Positions 38,866 to 47,698 of a stretch of 64,000 nt of DNA are shown in pieces. The notes under the pieces are model-generated. The model was not told the DNA's origin. It was given only the letters and a program-made list of their open reading frames with translations, and ran no database searches. The DNA is from Flammeovirga pectinis (GTDB taxonomy: Bacteria > Bacteroidota > Bacteroidia > Cytophagales > Flammeovirgaceae). Position 1 is the stretch's first letter. Each line of letters starts with the position of its first letter. The DNA lies in NCBI RefSeq assembly GCF_003970675.1, contig NZ_CP034563.1, positions 935,501 through 999,500 of the forward strand. The letters run 5' to 3'. The position numbers and the translations under genes were made by a program.

Positions 38866-39561
38866 ATGAATACTATCTTACAGAAACATACTGCCATAGC
38901 TAAGCAAATTGAAAAAATTCAGAGTAGTTGTATCACAATATTAGATTTTACTAAAAGAGAACACGTTTTTGTCTCAGATAATTTTGCACCTTTATTAGGT
39001 TGGGATATTGAAAAAGCCTTTGGTAAAGCAGCGTCGTATATAGACAAGAAAGTTCACCCAGATGATATTGCTAAACTTGAAAAAATGTCTTTCTTTTTTA
39101 TCAATATTTTTAATGAATTTGATGATAAAGAAGAAGTGAAAAATTATAAGTATTGTACCGAATACCGTATTCAGAATAGCTCGGGTGATTTTGTTTGGGT
39201 AACGGAACAACATACTGTTTTAGAATTAACAGCACAAAAAGAATTATGGCTCGTTATGGGTATACTTGATCTATCTCCATCAAATCATCAGTACAAAACC
39301 TGTAATGCAATGCTTACAAATATAAAAACTGGAGATGTTACTATTTTTCCTGATGAGAAACCATCCATTATTTTATCTAAAAGAGAAATTCAAGTTTTAG
39401 AAGAAATAAGTAAGGGGTATGTAAGTAAACAAATTGCTGATAGATTACACATTAGTATTAATACTGTAAATACACATCGTCAAAAAATAATTGATAAAAT
39501 GGATGTAAGTAATACTACAGAAGCGGTACAAAGAGCAACAGAGGTTAATTTATTTAACTAA
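38866..39561 (+). CDS. PAS domain LuxR-type transcriptional regulator
   Basis: 231 residues. An N-terminal PAS domain of the PAS_3 type occupies about 20-140 (FAPLLGWDIEKAFG, VHPDDIAKLE, TEYRIQNSSGDFVWVTEQH), followed by a LuxR/GerE helix-turn-helix at about 165-228 (LSKREIQVLEEISKGYVSKQIADRLHIS, then NTVNTHRQKI). It has no receiver domain, so the PAS domain probably senses a ligand or redox state directly. Cytoplasmic. It is divergent from a TonB receptor, an arrangement that suggests local regulation. Confidence 0.85.
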   Translation: MNTILQKHTAIAKQIEKIQSSCITILDFTKREHVFVSDNFAPLLGWDIEKAFGKAASYIDKKVHPDDIAKLEKMSFFFINIFNEFDDKEEVKNYKYCTEYRIQNSSGDFVWVTEQHTVLELTAQKELWLVMGILDLSPSNHQYKTCNAMLTNIKTGDVTIFPDEKPSIILSKREIQVLEEISKGYVSKQIADRLHISINTVNTHRQKIIDKMDVSNTTEAVQRATEVNLFN

Positions 39562-39655
39562 CTACTAGGGGGATTTAAAGCAATTAAATATATCGTTTCT
39601 CTTCATCGATAAAAACAAAAAGATGACTTAAGTCAATATTATTCCTTAAAACGTA

Positions 39656-39685
39656 TTGCTTTTACAATAAACGATTCTATTTTTG
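39656..39685 (+). promoter_or_regulatory. Promoter of the copper-acquisition operon
   Basis: TTG at 39656-39658, 19 nt, then TATTTTTG at 39678-39685, a textbook Bacteroidota promoter. The start codon is only about 20 nt further on. Confidence 0.75.
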
Positions 39686-39705
39686 CAGTAAATAAACTAA
39701 ATGTA

Positions 39706-40104
39706 TTGTTGAAAACAGATAAGTTACATATCGTCTTAAACATTCTGTGTGCAGGAGTAATCCTCTTCAATGCATTTTCTGTGTCTTTATTAAAATTAGA
39801 CTTAGAACGCCAACGTGCGTTTATAGAAAAGGTTTTTTGTATAAATAAAGACAAACCCGAAATGTCTTGTCACGGACAATGTTTCATTAGTAAAGAGCTT
39901 GAAAAAGAAGCGAAGAAACAACAGCAGACATCTGAACAATTATCGAAAGAGTATGTTTTAGATTTACCTGTAGTACGACAAGAATTTGTTGGCATTCACT
40001 TTACTGATTTTGAGGAACAGTTGAAAGTAACTTTCCCAGAAGTTACCCTGACCTCTAAAGAACTACTTGATAGAGCACTTCGTCCTCCCATATTTTCTGT
40101 ATAA
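39706..40104 (+). CDS. Small membrane-anchored protein with Cys motif, head of copper operon
   Basis: 132 residues with one N-terminal hydrophobic segment (IVLNILCAGVILFNAFSVSLL) and a short cysteine motif, FCINKDKPEMSCHGQCFISKEL (C-x10-C-x3-C), facing the periplasm. No ATG is available in frame; the start must be TTG at 39706 or 39709, 20 nt after a strong promoter. I know no function. It heads a group whose next genes are a Met/His-rich lipoprotein and an OprC-like copper receptor, so a metal-binding or assembly role fits. Small proteins of this shape often sit beside metal-uptake genes in Bacteroidota. Confidence 0.65.
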   Translation: MLKTDKLHIVLNILCAGVILFNAFSVSLLKLDLERQRAFIEKVFCINKDKPEMSCHGQCFISKELEKEAKKQQQTSEQLSKEYVLDLPVVRQEFVGIHFTDFEEQLKVTFPEVTLTSKELLDRALRPPIFSV

Positions 40105-40336
40105 TTTTTTTATAGTTAAATCTACAGCGTACTTATGTCTATAGATTTTAACACAGTACCCTCAATTTTTATTATAGCTCACTTTACGTAGACAATTAAT
40201 TTACTGTCTCTTTAGTGCATGACTTATAATTGACTGTACACTACTTTTTAATCAATTATTATCTTTTTGAGCCTTATAAATTGTTCCTTTTAGAAACAAA
40301 TACAGGAATAACTACGCTCATTTTTTATACAGAACA

Positions 40337-41212
40337 ATGAAAAATCTATCATATATCGCTTTATTTTTACTCTCATTTATCTTTATTGGTTGTAACAATG
40401 ATGACAATGAAACGGTTACTCCAAACAATCCATCTTATGATTTTGAAATCACTAACGTAAAAGACGAAACGAGTGGTTTAACGTTAAAATTGATGGCAGC
40501 TAAAGAAAACCTATCTGAAGGTGTAAATAACGTTGCCTTTGAAGTTGAAGGAACGTCAACACTTACAACAGGTGGAACTTGGCAAATTGTACCAAAAATG
40601 ACAATGATGATGAACGGTATGACGCACAAACACTCTACACCAATTAGAGGTTTTGAAGACGCTACAGAATCATTTTCTGGCAAAGGACAAATACTATTTG
40701 TGATGCCTACAGTAGAAATGGGAGTATGGGAAATAGAAGTACAATACATTTTAGAAGAAACTCCTTTAGCTACCTGGACAATGCCATTAACTGTAGCTGC
40801 AGTTAAATTTTTAACAGAAGATCCAGCATACAAAACGGTCATAAATTTACCAATAGCAGACTCAGATAATAAAATTATTATGGGTTATAATTTTATAGAA
40901 AATGGAAATAACCCAGCAGTGGGGTCTAATAACTACGAAATTTTAGCCTTTAAAAGAATCCCAAGTATGGGGCACGGTCATTTAGAAACCTATGTGCCTT
41001 ATACAGATTTAACTTTTGGTGTTACACCTCATATGCCTTCAATGGATCATGGTTCTCCAAATAATGTTGATCCTGTAGCAAGTACAGATGGTGTGTATAC
41101 AGGTGTTGTTAATTTCTCTATGTTAGGAGATTGGCAATTAAAGTTAAATGTTGTAGACAACGATACAGTACTTTTAGACGAAGAGGGAGTTTCATTTTAC
41201 CTTGAATTCTAA
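40337..41212 (+). CDS. Met/His-rich lipoprotein, probable copper-binding partner
   Basis: 291 residues with lipobox cysteine 19 (FIFIGC). Two Ig-like halves resemble YtkA/FixH-type domains. The first carries PKMTMMMNGMTHKHSTP and the second SMGHGHLETYVP and HMPSMDHGSPNN, so methionine and histidine clusters sit at matching places, as in periplasmic copper carriers. Its TAA is immediately followed by the ATG of the TonB receptor, showing tight coupling. It likely receives or presents copper ions at the outer membrane. Confidence 0.7.
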   Translation: MKNLSYIALFLLSFIFIGCNNDDNETVTPNNPSYDFEITNVKDETSGLTLKLMAAKENLSEGVNNVAFEVEGTSTLTTGGTWQIVPKMTMMMNGMTHKHSTPIRGFEDATESFSGKGQILFVMPTVEMGVWEIEVQYILEETPLATWTMPLTVAAVKFLTEDPAYKTVINLPIADSDNKIIMGYNFIENGNNPAVGSNNYEILAFKRIPSMGHGHLETYVPYTDLTFGVTPHMPSMDHGSPNNVDPVASTDGVYTGVVNFSMLGDWQLKLNVVDNDTVLLDEEGVSFYLEF

Positions 41213-43198
41213 ATGAAAATCTTTATAAACAGTATGGTGCAGATTGCTTTTATCTGCACCATCAACTGTTCAATATCTTTTGCTCAAGATTCTTTAAAAA
41301 CAGTTTACCTTGGTGAGGTTATTATTTCTAGTGATACGATAACCGACCAAGATTATCAGTTAACTGCAGATCAATTATTAGAAGCAAATAGAAAATTGAA
41401 CGTTGCAAAGCGTGGTAATTTTGCTTGGGAACCTGTTATTGATGGTTTTACAGATGGTCAGATTACTGTTGCAATTGATGGTATGAGAGTATTTGGTGGT
41501 TGTACCGATAAAATGGACCCTGCAACTTCTTATTTAGAACCCGTTAATTTACAGAAATTACAAGTTTTACATGCTTCAGGTGCTCAACAATATGGTACAT
41601 CTTTAGGTGGTGCAATTAATGCAGAAATGCGTTACCCAACACTTGGGAAACCACTAAGTTTAGGGGCACAAACAGCGTATAGTAGTAATACTAATGGTAC
41701 AGATACGAATGTTTTTTTAGAGAAATCGTATAAAAAAATTGGCTTTAGATATTCTGGAGCCTACCGTCAGCACCAAAGCTATACAGATGGAAATGGAAAC
41801 CTAGTACCTCACACACAATACCGTAAACAGAACCATACATTTACTACCTTATTTCAGCAGAACCCATCTACGCAATGGACGGGTTTATTTATGTTTGATG
41901 AGGGTAGAGATATTGGTTATCCTGCTTTACCGATGGATGTAAGTTCTGCAACGGCCTACATGGGTAATTTGGGTTTTAAAAAGAAGTTTGAATCATCTTT
42001 TTTTAGTGTATTAACAGCAAAAGTGTATTATAATTCTATTACTCATATAATGGATGATACACAGAGAGAAAATGTTGCAATGCATATGGATATGCCAGGT
42101 AAAAGCCAAACGGCAGGTATCTGGACAACTTTAGAGCACAAGTCTGCTAAACATCAATTTAAATTAAAAGGAGATGTTTATATCAATACATTATTTGCAG
42201 ACATGACCATGTACTCTCCAACAGGAGGAGTAAATATGTATTTACAAACATGGGGTGATATTCAGAGAAATTCTGTGGCAATTTTTGTTGAAGATATTTG
42301 GCAATTAGATCCTAGATTAAAATGGAAAAATAGTCTTAGAGTAGAAGCAGTGTCTACAAATTTAACAAGTGATGTAGCTCGTAAGCAATTCGAAATATTA
42401 GGGTATTCTATTACTAGTCCTGAAAGTGATCTTGGAGGAGATTTCTCTTCTCTATTTTTATATCAATTGGATGAAAAATGGTCTGCTTCTTTTGGAGGAT
42501 CTTACACGCAAAGATTTGGAACAGCATCTGAATTGTATGGTTTCTATTTATTTAATGCAAGAGATCAGTATGATTATATAGGCAACCCAAATCTAGAAAA
42601 CGAGAAAGCGACTTCATTTACTTTTGATTTAAATTATAGAAAAGGTGTTTGGAATGTAGGAGCAAGGGCTAGGAAAACGTATATCAAAGATTATATAGTT
42701 GGAATAGTAGATGAAAATCTAGATGCCATGACTCCAGGAGCCTTGGGCGTAAAAGAATATCAAAATGTTGATAATGCACAATCTTCTCACCTAGAATTGT
42801 ACGGTTCTACCAAGTTTACTAATTGGTTAGGTTATAGGTTATCTGCTGTTGTAGAAAATGGATATATAGAAGCTTTGCATTCTCCAATGCCGTATATGCG
42901 TCCTTTTACATTAAAACAGGATGTTAGGGTTTTAATCAAAAAGTTTACAATAGGTGCACAACATGAATACTCTGCAGGTATGAGTTCTCCAAGTACACTA
43001 TTAGGAGAAGTAGAAACGTCACCTTATCATTTAGTAAATCTATATCTTGACTATAATTTGCCACTAAGAAAAGGAAATCTACAATTTGATATTGCAGTCA
43101 ATAATCTTTTAAATACATATTATATCGACCCGTTTGCATGGAATTCAATTCCAAATATGGGTAGAAATATTAAGGCAGGAGTAAACTATAAATTTTAA
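41213..43198 (+). CDS. TonB-dependent copper receptor (OprC/NosA-like)
   Basis: 661 residues with a signal peptide (to about 25), plug and barrel ending in YKF. The plug has DGMRVFGGCTDKMDPATSYLEP, the cysteine-containing GGC..(R/K)MDP signature of OprC/NosA copper receptors, with conserved Met and Cys for Cu(I)/Cu(II). It begins directly after the stop of the Met/His-rich lipoprotein. The end is also unusual: its stop TAA (43196-43198) overlaps the stop of the convergent YdcZ gene. It should import copper across the outer membrane, powered by TonB. Confidence 0.8.
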   Translation: MKIFINSMVQIAFICTINCSISFAQDSLKTVYLGEVIISSDTITDQDYQLTADQLLEANRKLNVAKRGNFAWEPVIDGFTDGQITVAIDGMRVFGGCTDKMDPATSYLEPVNLQKLQVLHASGAQQYGTSLGGAINAEMRYPTLGKPLSLGAQTAYSSNTNGTDTNVFLEKSYKKIGFRYSGAYRQHQSYTDGNGNLVPHTQYRKQNHTFTTLFQQNPSTQWTGLFMFDEGRDIGYPALPMDVSSATAYMGNLGFKKKFESSFFSVLTAKVYYNSITHIMDDTQRENVAMHMDMPGKSQTAGIWTTLEHKSAKHQFKLKGDVYINTLFADMTMYSPTGGVNMYLQTWGDIQRNSVAIFVEDIWQLDPRLKWKNSLRVEAVSTNLTSDVARKQFEILGYSITSPESDLGGDFSSLFLYQLDEKWSASFGGSYTQRFGTASELYGFYLFNARDQYDYIGNPNLENEKATSFTFDLNYRKGVWNVGARARKTYIKDYIVGIVDENLDAMTPGALGVKEYQNVDNAQSSHLELYGSTKFTNWLGYRLSAVVENGYIEALHSPMPYMRPFTLKQDVRVLIKKFTIGAQHEYSAGMSSPSTLLGEVETSPYHLVNLYLDYNLPLRKGNLQFDIAVNNLLNTYYIDPFAWNSIPNMGRNIKAGVNYKF

Positions 43199-43656
43199 TT
43201 ATTGTCTTTAAGGATAAGGAGTAAACCAGTACCCAATAAAGTAACGCCTATAATTTTTTGGAGAGTAATTGGTTTAACAGGAACGCCCATCAACCCAAAA
43301 TGGTCGAAAAGTAAAGAAGCCACAATTTGGCCCGCTATTATTGATGCAAATACATTCAATGCACCAATACGAGGGACTAGAAATAAAGAAGTTGTTACAA
43401 ATACGACCCCTAGAATACCACCGAGGTAGTAATATGGAGGAAGTTGTTGTAACAACTCTTTTGTAGGCAACTGCGGACGAACTAAAACTAAAATAATAAA
43501 AACAGTAAGCAGTGTGCCTCCCATAAAATTAATAATAGTACCTAGGAAAGGGGATCCTAATGTTGATCCCACTTTTGCGTTTAAATTACTTTGCAAAGGC
43601 ATCAACGCACCGGCTGCCAACGCAAGACTTATATATAAAAGATGTTCTATTTTCAT
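43195..43656 (-). CDS. DMT-superfamily transporter, YdcZ (DUF606) type
   Basis: 153 residues with about five membrane helices. The pattern GALMPLQSNLNAKVG, SPFLGTIINFMGGT, PPYYYLGGILGVVFV and ASIIAGQIVASLLFDHFGL matches the DUF606/YdcZ inner-membrane family. Members usually work as half-size transporters; the substrate is unknown. It is transcribed leftward, converging on the copper receptor with overlapping stop codons. Confidence 0.9.
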   Translation of the reverse strand: MKIEHLLYISLALAAGALMPLQSNLNAKVGSTLGSPFLGTIINFMGGTLLTVFIILVLVRPQLPTKELLQQLPPYYYLGGILGVVFVTTSLFLVPRIGALNVFASIIAGQIVASLLFDHFGLMGVPVKPITLQKIIGVTLLGTGLLLILKDNN

Positions 43657-43956
43657 GTGCTTTAATATTGCACGAAAAATAAAACAATAGAATTAATTAT
43701 CCAATGTTTAACAAGAACAACTATTTACAAAGGTTAAACACCGAACTTCAAGAAACATTCTTTTGACTAGTGCCAAAGTACAAATAGAACACAGCACCAC
43801 TAAAAATAATTCATTCACACTACAGAAAAACTCAATTATTAACATATTTAGTGATAATAATAAATTAATTAGTGCAACATCTTTGAATAATTATATATTA
43901 ACCATTAATATACTACTATTTGTAAGGTTACATAGTATGTATTATTTAAACAAATT
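43657..43956. other. Gene-free stretch between YdcZ and porin genes
   Basis: 300 nt, strongly AT-rich. I see no gene, promoter box or strong hairpin. It must hold the YdcZ promoter and the porin transcript end. Confidence 0.4.
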
Positions 43957-45099
43957 TTATTTATTTAGTGGGTCTAACATATTGAAACCAAACCTACAAC
44001 CAAGAAGAATTTGGTATTGAGAAACGTAATGATGTCTTGAGTTTGGATCATATTCAGGATTTAGTTCATCTGTAAAATTATAATTTGCATGATTTGCATA
44101 AGAGGCTACCAAATGAAACCTTATGTTATGGTGATCCCATGGATAGTACTCTAAAGCAATTTCACCAGTTAGCATTTCAGTATTATTTACCGTAATAATA
44201 GAGCCATCTTCTGGATCTACAACAGAGGGTCTATCATTTTCATTGTCAAATTTAACGGCATCATAAATAAATTTTATGTAAGGTCTAAACTTATTCCCCA
44301 TGTATTGAATTTTGATAGGAGAAGAAAGGTACCCTGCATTTTTATACAGATTAGGCATATTTCTAGCCACTATTACATCTGTATCAATAATAAAATCATT
44401 AAAAAACCACTGTAAACCAATAGCACTAGAAAATGCTTGAGAATCATAGTCTTTATAATGTGTTAGTGTAGTTGCATTAGCATAGATATCAATCTTATCT
44501 TTTAATAAAGTACCATTCCAATAGGCATTGTACTGTAAAGCAACCTGATTTCCTAAAGAATCTAGCGCACCATTTACCATTTGTATACCAATATCTTGTC
44601 CACTTTCAGAAGAATATAAAAAGCCAATACCCGTTTTCCAACACGCTAGGTTATTGTTTAGAACACTATATCTATAAACATCACTTGGATCGTACTCTTG
44701 TTCTACAGAACCAAGGTTTAAGAAAAATTTACCCCCAGTGAATGTCCATTTTTTATTCTTAGAATTTAAAGACAACGATGCTACTTGAATATTATCGCTA
44801 ATATTAGCTGTACCAATACTGTTATTATTAAATACTTGTCTGTAATTAAAACTCATCTGATCTGTAAGCTTACCATTTACTTTAAATAAAAAAGTAGAGA
44901 ATTGGAAGCGAGAGTCTTTGGTAAAATCATCAAAATTTTCATCGTAGTTAAGGAATCTGTAATCCATCCTACCATTAATTGGAATTTCAAGGTTTTCTTT
45001 AAAAAACTCCCAACCTCTTTTTTTATTTTGTGCAAAAATAGAGGTAGTAGTTAGCCCAATAATTAATAGACTAAAAAAGACAGTATTTTTTAAGTTCAT
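43957..45099 (-). CDS. Outer-membrane porin (phosphate-selective porin O/P type)
   Basis: 380 residues with a signal peptide (ends at SIFAQ). The sequence is an alternating beta-strand barrel with typical porin O/P features: INGRMDYRFLNYDENFDD, FRVNG/FKVNGKLTDQMSFNYRQ, KWTFTGGKFFLNLGSVEQEY and a C-terminal ILLGCRFGF strand region. It probably lets small anions or other solutes cross the outer membrane; the ligand is unknown. It stands alone. The C-terminal residue is not the usual aromatic, the chain ending MLDPLNK. Confidence 0.75.
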   Translation of the reverse strand: MNLKNTVFFSLLIIGLTTTSIFAQNKKRGWEFFKENLEIPINGRMDYRFLNYDENFDDFTKDSRFQFSTFLFKVNGKLTDQMSFNYRQVFNNNSIGTANISDNIQVASLSLNSKNKKWTFTGGKFFLNLGSVEQEYDPSDVYRYSVLNNNLACWKTGIGFLYSSESGQDIGIQMVNGALDSLGNQVALQYNAYWNGTLLKDKIDIYANATTLTHYKDYDSQAFSSAIGLQWFFNDFIIDTDVIVARNMPNLYKNAGYLSSPIKIQYMGNKFRPYIKFIYDAVKFDNENDRPSVVDPEDGSIITVNNTEMLTGEIALEYYPWDHHNIRFHLVASYANHANYNFTDELNPEYDPNSRHHYVSQYQILLGCRFGFNMLDPLNK

Positions 45100-45257
45100 G
45101 TTAATAGAGAAGAGTATAGTTTTGAAATTGTTATAAAGTATGATTTACTAATCAATAAGTTAATTTAAAATGTAGTACAAAAGCAATGTTTTTTTTGCTA
45201 AATTATTGTCATTATTAAAATATTACAGAATATAATATTTACTTTACTATAAAATTA

Positions 45258-45265
45258 TACTTTTG
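45258..45265 (+). promoter_or_regulatory. Promoter box upstream of the VLRF1-like gene
   Basis: TACTTTTG fits TAnnTTTG and lies 42 nt before the start codon. No TTG element is seen at the usual distance. Confidence 0.45.
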
Positions 45266-45307
45266 ATGGTGAGGTGAAATGAATTATCATCTCTTGAAAT
45301 TAAAGAA

Positions 45308-45964
45308 ATGCAATCACGATTAATCCCTTCAGAAAAGTTAGAAGATTTGCTTCACTATTTTACTTCTTCACAAAAAAAGTATGATGAAGAAAAGCATACT
45401 GTACAAATCAATACCGAACAACTTAGCTTTACTTTAAGATTACCTTGGCAACTCGACATTAATTTATTGCCTAAGAATAAAACCTATATAATATGCTTAA
45501 TACAGACAGAAAGTGCTGTAGTAGGTTTAGTGAAAAATGGAGAGTTGACATTACATAAAACATTTTCTACGTATGCAGTTAGAAAAAAGCAAGGCAAATC
45601 TCAGATCAAATATTTAAAAACGAGAGGTAAATCTAAGGCTGGGTCACGTTTAAGATTAGCAAATACAATCAATTTCTTTGAGCATATAAACGAGCGTTTA
45701 ACAAGCTTCTTTAATACAGAAGAGGTGACGAATATTGTATTTAGTTGTTCAAAAATACTGATACCTTATTTATATACTTCTAAAGTCCCTTGTCCGTTCG
45801 AGAAGAAAGATAGCCGTTTATATAAGTTACCTAAATATGTGCCTAATGCTAATTTTGAAGATTTAAAAGACACTGTGAAATTTCTTAGCAGAGGCGAACT
45901 ATCTTTTGAAGATACCGATTTACCTGCAATGGAAAGCCTATTGAAAGACTTATTTAATAACTAA
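45308..45964 (+). CDS. Bacterial Vms1/ANKZF1-like (VLRF1) release-factor-fold protein
   Basis: 218 residues, no signal peptide, cytoplasmic. The segment YAVRKKQGKSQ (about 89-99), followed by TRGKSKAGSRLRLANTINFF, matches the core of the eukaryotic Vms1/ANKZF1 domain, where KQGGSQ carries the catalytic glutamine and the KSAGS(S/Q)LRR block follows. Q99 would be the equivalent glutamine; one glycine of the GGxQ-like loop is Lys. In eukaryotes the domain cleaves peptidyl-tRNA on stalled 60S subunits. Bacterial relatives have been reported by comparative genomics, as I recall, but their function is largely untested. It is 3 nt upstream of an esterase lipoprotein gene, probably a chance partner. 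Confidence 0.7.
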   Translation: MQSRLIPSEKLEDLLHYFTSSQKKYDEEKHTVQINTEQLSFTLRLPWQLDINLLPKNKTYIICLIQTESAVVGLVKNGELTLHKTFSTYAVRKKQGKSQIKYLKTRGKSKAGSRLRLANTINFFEHINERLTSFFNTEEVTNIVFSCSKILIPYLYTSKVPCPFEKKDSRLYKLPKYVPNANFEDLKDTVKFLSRGELSFEDTDLPAMESLLKDLFNN

Positions 45965-45967
45965 ATA

Positions 45968-47017
45968 ATGAGTAAACTATTAATAATTTTATTTACACTG
46001 ATAACAAGTTGTACACCAACTAAAAATACAAACAATTTGACGAAAGGGTATTGTGAAGGGAGGGTAATAACTACTTCTGAAGGAATTGAATTGATGTGGC
46101 CAGGAAGTGCTGTAACATTTAAAATAAAGGGTAAATATTTAGATGTCAACTTAATTGATGACAAAGGAGAAAATGACTATTCTATCATAATTGATGGAAA
46201 GGAAACAGGTTTTATTACTCCATCAAAAGAAGTAAAGACCTATAGATTATTAGAAACATCTACTTTAGCAGAACATACAATTACGTTACATAAAAGAACA
46301 GATTATTCTAGAGGTACAACTCTTTTATCTTCTGTAGAAACTGATGGTGAATTGCTACCCGTTCAACCAAAGAAAAAACATATAGAATTTTATGGTAACT
46401 CTATTACTGTTGGATATGCTAATATAGATACTACAGGAGAAGATAATTCTGAGTTTACCAATAATTACGTTGCCTTTTCTGCTTTAACGGCAAGACATTT
46501 TAATGCAGAACTAACTTGTATAGCAAAAAGTGGAATTGGTGTTATGGTGAGTTGGTTTGATTTGATTATGCCAGAATTATACGATAGGCATAACCCAAAT
46601 GATGCAAATAGTAAATGGGATTTTACACAAAAAACACCTGATGTTGTTGTTGTAAATCTTTGCCAGAATGATTATTGGATCTTAGGTATTCCTAATAACG
46701 AATTTTATATCAAGAAATTTGGCAGACAAGCACCAACTCCTGAATTTATTATCAACGCTTATCAAGAATTTATTGAGAATTTAAAAAGTAAATACCCATC
46801 AACTCCAATAGTGTGTGTATTAGGAGTAATGAATATTGTTGATGAAGGGTCTCCTTGGCCTAGCTATATTACAAAAGCAGTCGAGAATATTGGAGATGAT
46901 ACAATCCATACTTTAATATTGCCCTATTTAGCAGATAGTGCTCATCCTAATGTAAAAGAACATAAAAAAATGTCTGAATTATTGATTTCATTCTTAGAAG
47001 ATAAGGAGTTACTGTAG
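45968..47017 (+). CDS. SGNH-family esterase lipoprotein, CE2-like
   Basis: 349 residues with lipobox cysteine 15 (LITSC). The N-terminal half (to about 130) is a jelly roll (VTFKIKGKYLDVNL), the rest an SGNH hydrolase: Ser145 in FYGNSITVGY (block I), NLCQNDYW (block III) and D323-x-x-H326 (DSAHPNVKEH, block V). This two-domain layout is that of CE2 acetyl esterases, which remove acetyl groups from polysaccharides. It should act in the periplasm or at the surface. No carbohydrate genes adjoin it, so the substrate is open. Confidence 0.8.
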   Translation: MSKLLIILFTLITSCTPTKNTNNLTKGYCEGRVITTSEGIELMWPGSAVTFKIKGKYLDVNLIDDKGENDYSIIIDGKETGFITPSKEVKTYRLLETSTLAEHTITLHKRTDYSRGTTLLSSVETDGELLPVQPKKKHIEFYGNSITVGYANIDTTGEDNSEFTNNYVAFSALTARHFNAELTCIAKSGIGVMVSWFDLIMPELYDRHNPNDANSKWDFTQKTPDVVVVNLCQNDYWILGIPNNEFYIKKFGRQAPTPEFIINAYQEFIENLKSKYPSTPIVCVLGVMNIVDEGSPWPSYITKAVENIGDDTIHTLILPYLADSAHPNVKEHKKMSELLISFLEDKELL

Positions 47018-47151
47018 ATAGGAAAATAAGCTACTTTTTATGGAATATATTGTGATGTAGAAACTTAATGAAGGATTTACTATACAACTTATTAAGCAAT
47101 TTATTAATTTCTATATTATTGATTTAATAAAAATATTCAAAAACATAAGCT

Positions 47152-47694
47152 ATGTACGGTATTGTAAATAAAGCCATTGAAGGATTAGTAACTGAAAATT
47201 TTGGTGCTGAAAATTGGAGGAAAATTAGAGAGAAAAGTGGTGTTGAAATTGAAGTGTTTTCAGGTAATGAACTCTACGATGATAAAATTACTTTCGATTT
47301 AGCTATTGCAGCAGCCGATGTTTTAGAATTACCATTAGAAGATGTTTTAATTGCCTTTGGAAAATATTGGGTTTTAACAACAGCCAAAAAACATTACGGT
47401 TCTTTAATGGATACTGGTGGGAATACACTAAGAGAATTTTTTGTGAATCTACCCAACTTTCATAGTAGAGTAATGCTTTTGTATCCAAATATTCAACCTC
47501 CAGAATTTGATGTAGAAGAGGTCGGAGAAAAGGAATTAAAATTAAAATATTTTTCTAAACGTGAAGGACTAACGTTTTTTGTTCATGGTCTAATTTTAGG
47601 ACTTGGAGAGGCTTTTGATATGGTTGTAGAAACTGAATTGATCCAAGGTAGAAAAGATGGATTAAAATATGATGAGTTCTTAGTTAAATGGTAA
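47152..47694 (+). CDS. H-NOX heme nitric-oxide-binding sensor
   Basis: 180 residues, the standard size of a stand-alone H-NOX protein, cytoplasmic. It begins MYGIVNKAIEGLV, has the proximal heme ligand at H104 (NLPNFHSRVMLLYPNIQPPEF region) and the propionate-binding YxSxR motif at Y133-S135-R137 (KYFSKR). The PNIQPPEF segment resembles the soluble guanylate cyclase type more than some proteobacterial forms. It should bind heme and sense NO, then change the activity of its partner kinase. The partner is encoded 4 nt downstream. Confidence 0.9.
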   Translation: MYGIVNKAIEGLVTENFGAENWRKIREKSGVEIEVFSGNELYDDKITFDLAIAAADVLELPLEDVLIAFGKYWVLTTAKKHYGSLMDTGGNTLREFFVNLPNFHSRVMLLYPNIQPPEFDVEEVGEKELKLKYFSKREGLTFFVHGLILGLGEAFDMVVETELIQGRKDGLKYDEFLVKW

Positions 47695-47698
47695 AAAT

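Noticed and set aside
43763-44020. 85-codon frame on the + strand
   Set aside because: It is low-complexity, AT-driven and overlaps the end of the porin gene on the other strand.
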